Shown here: positions 59,498 to 64,000 of the stretch, in pieces
Numbering within the stretch: the first letter of the stretch is position 1
Layout of the letters: each line of letters starts with the position of its first letter
Source: Helicobacter canis
Lineage (GTDB): Bacteria > Campylobacterota > Campylobacteria > Campylobacterales > Helicobacteraceae
Direction: 5' to 3'
DNA: 64,000 nt
NCBI RefSeq assembly: GCF_900451095.1
Contig: NZ_UGHV01000003.1
Location: 1-64,000 of the forward strand
The notes under the pieces: model-generated
The model's input: only the letters and a program-made list of their open reading frames with translations
Database searches by the model: none
What the model was told of the DNA's origin: nothing
Program-made: the position numbers and the translations under genes

Positions 59498-60166
59498 ATG
59501 CGGCTTTTTGGCTCTCTCTACTCTCTAGGAGCTAGGCTCGCCCTGCTCCTAGCCTGTATCTCACCCACACTTTTTGCTATCCCACTTTGTCAATCCCAAT
59601 CTGAGCAGCTTAAATTCTGGGGCGGGACACTTATGCAAATTGTCTCTTTGCACGCAGGTGTGGACGCGGATTTCAACGCGCTAGATTCTAGTGTGCCAAG
59701 CCAAGCGCGCAAAGCAGCCACCACGCCAATTGTAGGTGTGAGTGCTGGGGTAATGTATATGAATCCAGAAGATGACAGGGAGCTTGATTATGGCTGGAGG
59801 GTGCGCTATCTCTTTAGCCACTCCCCACAGCTTTATCGCAACACCCACTACATCGGCGCAGCCCTTTATCTCCACCCATTTCCCAATCCCTACCACCGCG
59901 CAAGTGGCGCGATACAGACGCATAAAGACTGCGAGGATAAGCCAGATGGCTACCCCACGCCATTTTCTTTTGTGCTAGGTGGGGGCTTGAGCGTGCAAAG
60001 CAATCCCTATGGGCAGAGTGTAGGCGGGTATATAGAGGGTGGGCTTGCGCTTTTTAAGTGGTTCCCGCTTAATGCCGAGCTGCTTTATCGCGTGAGCTTT
60101 TATCCTAGCAGTCCATATTTTGAGTCCATCACACAAAGTATCCAGCTAGTTTTTACAATCCTTTAG
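59498..60166 (+). CDS. Small outer-membrane beta-barrel-like protein
   Basis: The 222-residue protein has a signal peptide (LALLLACISPTLFA). Alternating amphipathic strands follow (GVSAGVMYMNPED, WRVRYLFSH, HYIGAALYLHPF, FSFVLGGGLSVQ), ending in LVFTIL. This suggests an eight- to ten-strand barrel. ALDSSV near residue 62 comes from the interspersed word. The ribosome site is weak. Its end overlaps the convergent Fur-like gene by 14 bases. No family was recognised. Confidence 0.65.
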   Translation: MRLFGSLYSLGARLALLLACISPTLFAIPLCQSQSEQLKFWGGTLMQIVSLHAGVDADFNALDSSVPSQARKAATTPIVGVSAGVMYMNPEDDRELDYGWRVRYLFSHSPQLYRNTHYIGAALYLHPFPNPYHRASGAIQTHKDCEDKPDGYPTPFSFVLGGGLSVQSNPYGQSVGGYIEGGLALFKWFPLNAELLYRVSFYPSSPYFESITQSIQLVFTIL

Positions 60167-60527
60167 AGTCTAGGCTAGAATCTAAAGTATCGCACTCTTC
60201 GCACACGCCTTTTACTACGACACTTTTGACCTTGCCTTTAATCGGGGGTAAATCAAAGTCTTTGATCTCCTTGCACACATCGCAGACAAAATGCGCCTTT
60301 GCCATCTCGGCTAGCTCGTAGAAAAACTTGCCCTGCATCTCGCTTTTACTCACAATGCCACTTTGCTCAAAAAGCTCCATATTGCGATAAAAAGTCGTTT
60401 TGTTAGCTTGGATCGCAAAGCCCTCAAAGCTCAAAGGATGCTTTGCTTGGATAAGTATCTCAAGCATTTCTAGCCGCAAATCTGTGATATGGATATGATG
60501 ATCTCGCAGTAGCTGCACAGCGTCCAT
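60153..60527 (-). CDS. Second Fur-family metalloregulator (Zur/Fur-like)
   Basis: The regulator of 124 residues has a helix-turn-helix (HITDLRLEMLEILIQAKHPLSF and ANKTTFYRNMELFEQSGIV) and two CxxC zinc ligand pairs (HFVCDVCKEI and GVCEECDTL). I chose ATG at 60527 after GGAG; a longer frame would add a hydrophobic tail at the N-terminus that Fur proteins lack. It is short for Fur. It is divergent from a TonB receptor with a His-rich loop, so zinc or nickel sensing is likely. Confidence 0.85.
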   Translation of the reverse strand: MDAVQLLRDHHIHITDLRLEMLEILIQAKHPLSFEGFAIQANKTTFYRNMELFEQSGIVSKSEMQGKFFYELAEMAKAHFVCDVCKEIKDFDLPPIKGKVKSVVVKGVCEECDTLDSSLDSKGL

Positions 60528-60615
60528 AAATTCGCTCCACAAATAAAATAGGGCATTATAGCCTATAAGTAGCAAACAAGATAATACTATGCTTACTTGC
60601 AAATGATATGTATAT

Positions 60616-60651
60616 AAACAACTATATTTTTAATATGCAACTAAGTTGTTT
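60616..60651. promoter_or_regulatory. Candidate metalloregulator operator between regulator and TonB receptor
   Basis: AAACAACT (60616-60623) and AGTTGTTT (60644-60651) are perfect inverted arms. A tighter palindrome, CAACT-a-AGTTG (60638-60648), lies within. The surrounding sequence is AT-rich, in the gap before the receptor gene. A regulator of the divergent Fur family could bind it; this is inference. Confidence 0.5.
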
Positions 60652-60699
60652 TAAGTAAAATACCTTGCATTTGCAAAATTTATGATGAAAGGATTTTTT

Positions 60700-62793
60700 A
60701 TGAGACTCTCTTATATCCTTATAGCTAGCTCTCTAGCCCACATACTCCACGCCCAAAGCACGATCGAGCATAAAATGCTTGACCCTATCTACGCACAAGC
60801 ACAAAGAGAATCCGCCAGAGAGCACGAGCACGCCAACACCACCACCATAAATGCCCAAAGCCTGCAATCTCGCCAAGCTACAAGCCTGCGCGATGTGTTT
60901 GCGCTAGATTCTAGTGTGAGTGTGGGTGGGGCTACCACCACCGCGCAAAAGGTCTATATCCGCGGACTTGAAGATCGGCTTTATAGTGTCAATCTCGATA
61001 ATGCCAGCCAATATGGCAATCTCTTCCACCACCAAGGCAATATCACCATAGATCCTATGATGATCAAAGACATCACCGTCCAAAAAGGTGTGCCAGATGC
61101 CTATATGGGAGTAGGCGCACTAGCAGGATCGATGAATATCCGCACCAAAGATGCGCGCGATTTCTTACGAGAAGGGCAGAAATTTGGCGCGTTAGTGGGG
61201 CTTGGCGGATATAGCAACCAAGGCTACCGCGCGAATTTAGCAGGATTTTTCGCGCTGAAAAATACCGATGCGCTTCTATGGGTAAATTGGAGCAATATCC
61301 TAGGATTCCACGCGGGTAGGGGCAATGGCGGCAATGGCGAATGGGTAACAGGCTCTGCTAATAACAACAAAAGCCTACTTTTTAAGCTCAATCAGCAATT
61401 AAGCGAGCAAGATAGTATAAGCCTTTCTTACAATGGGCTTAATGAAACTTCCACTGCACCTTTTGCCACCAATTTAGCAGAAAGAAATGTAACTCTCTTT
61501 GCCCATACCAACTACAACCACACCGCCACTCTAGGCTACACCCACAAAGCCGACCCGAGCAATCCTAGCTCCACACAAGTGCGCACTAATCTCTACTTCA
61601 ATCAACGCTCCATCTACCTAAAACCACTCACACAAGAAGCAGACAATAACCACACAAATGACCACGAAGAAGTCAGCTCCAAAAACATCGCCTTTAACAA
61701 TGTCGGCTACAATCTGTCCCTAAGCAATCAATTTAGTGTGTTTGATATAGAGTATGGGCTTAATTATCAAGGCGTGTTTGTCGCTGATACCGCCGCGCCA
61801 AAAGACCCCGTAAATCGCGCCAAAGAGAGCGGGCATATCTATGGAGGCTTTGTCAAATCCACCTATACTCCTAGCGAGCATTTCGTGCTAGCTGCACAAA
61901 GCCGCTATGATGTGTTTAACTACTTTGACAAAAACAACCAAACCCACCTAACTCAAGGCTTCTCGCCTGCGGCTAGTATCACTTATATCCCCATAAGCTC
62001 TCTATCTTTCCGTGCGGGCTATGCTTATCTCACAAGAGGAGCTATGCCTGGCGATGCGACTCTGCTAGGGGATAGCGATGTGCTAATCCACAAAAACCTA
62101 CGCCCAGAATCTATCCAAAATGTCGAGCTCAATGCAGATTATAGTGGGAGTATTTTTTGTGCGCGCTTGGCGGGGTATTACTCACGGCTTGGCAATTTTA
62201 TCAATAGCTACGCACACGACCACGATCATAATGACCATATCCACACGCCCGGCGAGCCTCATAGCCACGGCGGTTTGCGGCAAAATATGGATTCTGCTAT
62301 TGAAGTCTTTGGCTATGAGGGCGGGATTGGCGCAGACTACAAGGGCTTTAGCTCCTATGCTTCTATCGCGCAAAATTTCCCCACCTATAAAGGCTATTTA
62401 CTGCAAGATACTTATGAGCTAGGCGCGGTATCTGGGATCATTTATACGCTATCTTTGCAGTATGAGATTGCGCGCTATCACTTGCGCTTTGCGTGGCTTA
62501 GTCAATTTACCCAGCGCGTGAAATACAAAGGCTATGATATTTACAATGATGAAACCGGCTTCATCGACAAAGCCGGATATAGCGTGCATAATCTCTACAT
62601 AAATTGGGAGCCCTTTGGAGCAAAAAGACTTGCCTTGCGCCTAAGTGTGAATAATATCTTTAACACCTTCTACATCGCCCAAACAAGCCCATTTAAAAAC
62701 GAAGCGATGGACCCTCTAAAGCCAGATAGTATCCGCCGCGCTATGCCAAGCCCAGGGATTGATGCGCGATTTGAGGTAAGCTATCAGTTTTAA
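60700..62793 (+). CDS. TonB-dependent outer-membrane receptor with His-rich loop (ZnuD-like)
   Basis: The protein of 697 residues has a signal peptide (LIASSLAHILHA), a plug domain (SLRDVFALDSSVSVGGATTTAQKVYIRGLEDRLY, GVPDAYMGVGALAGSMNIRT), and a 22-strand barrel ending in YQF. An extracellular segment near residues 503-527 is very rich in His and Asp (YAHDHDHNDHIH, then PHSHGG), as in the zinc receptor ZnuD. Nickel is an alternative. I chose ATG at 60700, six bases after AAAGGA, over an ATG 18 bases upstream. A hairpin pair follows the stop. Confidence 0.92.
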   Translation: MRLSYILIASSLAHILHAQSTIEHKMLDPIYAQAQRESAREHEHANTTTINAQSLQSRQATSLRDVFALDSSVSVGGATTTAQKVYIRGLEDRLYSVNLDNASQYGNLFHHQGNITIDPMMIKDITVQKGVPDAYMGVGALAGSMNIRTKDARDFLREGQKFGALVGLGGYSNQGYRANLAGFFALKNTDALLWVNWSNILGFHAGRGNGGNGEWVTGSANNNKSLLFKLNQQLSEQDSISLSYNGLNETSTAPFATNLAERNVTLFAHTNYNHTATLGYTHKADPSNPSSTQVRTNLYFNQRSIYLKPLTQEADNNHTNDHEEVSSKNIAFNNVGYNLSLSNQFSVFDIEYGLNYQGVFVADTAAPKDPVNRAKESGHIYGGFVKSTYTPSEHFVLAAQSRYDVFNYFDKNNQTHLTQGFSPAASITYIPISSLSFRAGYAYLTRGAMPGDATLLGDSDVLIHKNLRPESIQNVELNADYSGSIFCARLAGYYSRLGNFINSYAHDHDHNDHIHTPGEPHSHGGLRQNMDSAIEVFGYEGGIGADYKGFSSYASIAQNFPTYKGYLLQDTYELGAVSGIIYTLSLQYEIARYHLRFAWLSQFTQRVKYKGYDIYNDETGFIDKAGYSVHNLYINWEPFGAKRLALRLSVNNIFNTFYIAQTSPFKNEAMDPLKPDSIRRAMPSPGIDARFEVSYQF

Positions 62794-62800
62794 TCCCCCC

Positions 62801-62873
62801 AACTCTATTGATAAAATCATCAATAGAGTTTATCAATCCACTAAAAGTGGATTCTAGTAGAATCCACTTTTAG
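62801..62873 (+). terminator. Double hairpin after the TonB receptor gene
   Basis: The first hairpin is AACTCTATTGAT-n6-ATCAATAGAGTT (62801-62830). The second is CTAAAAGTGGATTCTA-g-TAGAATCCACTTTTAG (62841-62873), perfect 16-bp arms built from two facing copies of the interspersed word. They are placed 8 and 48 bp after the stop, a typical terminator position. Confidence 0.75.
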
Positions 62874-62977
62874 CACGCATTTTACAAACACACTTTTAGT
62901 AATCTCTTTGTAAAATCACGCTACACTCTAGGCTCTAAAGCAACACAAAGCTAGAATCTAGGTATAAAGGATTGCAA

Positions 62978-64000
62978 GTGAGAAGTGGGTATTTTGGGCA
63001 GCACGGAGGGCAGTTTGTCCCAGAGATTTTTATGAATGCCATTATTGAGCTAGAGCAGGCGTATATGCGCTATAAAGTGGATTCTAGCTTCCAAAAAGAG
63101 CTACAAGAGCTATTAGACAACTACGCAGGGCGACCATCGCGTCTCTACTATGCCGCTAAGATGAGTCAAGATCTAGGGGTGAGAATCTACCTAAAGCGTG
63201 AAGATCTCAACCACACCGGCTCTCACAAAATCAACAATGTCCTAGGGCAGGCATTGCTTGCTAAAAAAATGGGCAAAACCCGCATAATCGCCGAGACAGG
63301 CGCAGGGCAGCACGGCGTAGCAAGTGCCACGGGTGCGGCTCTTTTGGGGCTTTCTTGCGAAATCTTTATGGGCGAAGAAGATGCCAAAAGACAGGCATTA
63401 AATGTATATAGAATGCGCCTACTTGGGGCAAAGGTGCATATCGTCTCTAGCGGGACTGCCACGCTAAAAGATGCAGTATCCCAAGCCTTGCGCGAGTGGA
63501 GTATGCGCGTAGAAGATACGCATTACTTGCTAGGGTCAGCCGTAGGACCACACCCTTTCCCTATGATTGTGCGCGACTTGCAAAGTGTCATATCACTAGA
63601 ATCTAGAGCGCAGATTTTGCAAGCAGAAGGGAGACTGCCAGATATGGTGGTAGCGTGCGTGGGTGGTGGGAGCAACGCCATAGGGAGCTTTCATCACTTT
63701 ATCCCAGATTCTAGCGTGCGGCTCATTGGCTGTGAGGCAGCGGGCAAGGGCGTTAGCACCAAAGAGACTGCCGCTACTATCACCACAGGCAAGGTGGGGA
63801 TTTTCCACGGGATGAAGAGCTACTTCTGTCAAGATGAGTGCGGGCAAATCGCGCCTGTGTATAGCATATCTGCGGGGCTTGATTATCCGGGCGTGGGACC
63901 AGAGCACGCATATTTACACGATATAAAACGCGCAGAATTTGTCGCAATCACTGATGATGAAGCCGTAGAAGCATTTGAGTATCTATCAAAAATGGAGGGC
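62978..64000 (+). CDS. trpB: Tryptophan synthase beta chain (3' end beyond window)
   Basis: The frame opens at GTG (62978) seven bases after AAAGG and stays open for 341 codons to the window edge. It begins [17 protein letters not shown]. It carries the PLP-lysine motif [45 protein letters not shown], and the phosphate loop [13 protein letters not shown]. It condenses indole and serine to tryptophan. The interspersed word encodes KVDSSF near residue 33. About 50-60 C-terminal residues are probably missing. Confidence 0.95.
   Translation, partial: MRSGYFGQHGGQFVPEIFMNAIIELEQAYMRYKVDSSFQKELQELLDNYAGRPSRLYYAAKMSQDLGVRIYLKREDLNHTGSHKINNVLGQALLAKKMGKTRIIAETGAGQHGVASATGAALLGLSCEIFMGEEDAKRQALNVYRMRLLGAKVHIVSSGTATLKDAVSQALREWSMRVEDTHYLLGSAVGPHPFPMIVRDLQSVISLESRAQILQAEGRLPDMVVACVGGGSNAIGSFHHFIPDSSVRLIGCEAAGKGVSTKETAATITTGKVGIFHGMKSYFCQDECGQIAPVYSISAGLDYPGVGPEHAYLHDIKRAEFVAITDDEAVEAFEYLSKMEG

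Overview
The window is chromosomal DNA of a Helicobacter species (Campylobacterota). The evidence is gene content and order: folK-flhF-flhG-fliA-fliM-fliY, rpoZ-spoT-tyrS-nitronate monooxygenase-amiA, porCDAB, and hrcA-grpE-dnaK. Base composition looks mid-40s % GC by eye, high for the genus. Both the 16S and the 23S rRNA genes carry an intervening sequence. A 16S intervening sequence is known from a few helicobacters such as H. canis, so a H. canis-like organism is my best guess; I cannot confirm the species.

Layout. Positions 1-4060 hold an rRNA operon on the minus strand (16S, tRNA-Ile, tRNA-Ala, partial 23S), with an unusual tandem hairpin array at the 16S 5' end. From 4.9 to 7.4 kb are a YwqK/MORN-repeat lipoprotein and a class II aldolase-like protein. 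From 8.1 to 11.4 kb is the hrcA-grpE-dnaK heat-shock operon with a CIRCE-like operator. From 11.8 to 15.3 kb are transketolase and an LpoB-like/beta-barrel fusion. From 16 to 30.8 kb is a closely packed plus-strand run: folK, five flagellar genes with one small membrane protein, ppc, ubiX, coaD, tmk, comF, ileS, hisH. From 45.0 back to 30.8 kb is a minus-strand run of 16 genes with no gap over about 31 bp: rpoZ, spoT, tyrS, nitronate monooxygenase, amiA, a membrane protein, a phosphatase, arsC-like, an NlpC/P60 protein, znuA, znuC, mqo, znuB, a small membrane protein, a Fur-family regulator, lysE. The two runs collide with overlapping stop codons. From 45 to 64 kb are cca, rnhB, a [NiFe]-hydrogenase small-subunit relative, ugd, an amino-acid-binding lipoprotein, porCDAB, a HAD phosphatase, a MATE exporter, fumC, an outer-membrane protein, a second Fur-family regulator divergent from a His-rich TonB receptor, and the start of trpB.

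How the genes work together. Zinc uptake appears as an outer-membrane receptor with a His-rich loop plus ZnuABC, with two Fur-family regulators nearby. Central carbon metabolism is represented by tkt, ppc, mqo, fumC and porCDAB. Envelope maintenance is represented by amiA, the NlpC/P60 protein and the LpoB-like protein. The flagellar block supplies placement and number control (FlhF, FlhG), sigma-28 and switch proteins.

The most interesting signal is not a gene. A 15-base word, AAAAGTGGATTCTAG (reverse complement CTAGAATCCACTTTT), recurs about fifty times in exact or near-exact form. It occurs on both strands, in intergenic DNA, inside the 16S intervening sequence, and inside coding regions in several frames (as KVDSS, LESTF or ARIHF). 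Two copies form perfect inverted pairs. Density, orientation-independence and terminator-like pairs resemble the DNA uptake sequences of Neisseria and Haemophilus. A second, hairpin-type repeat (TCATTGCGAG...CGTGGCGATCCA) often lies next to it. Mosaics of both have entered genes in frame; the clearest case is a block of about 200 residues in the middle of the tRNA nucleotidyltransferase (cca) that matches intergenic repeats elsewhere in the window.
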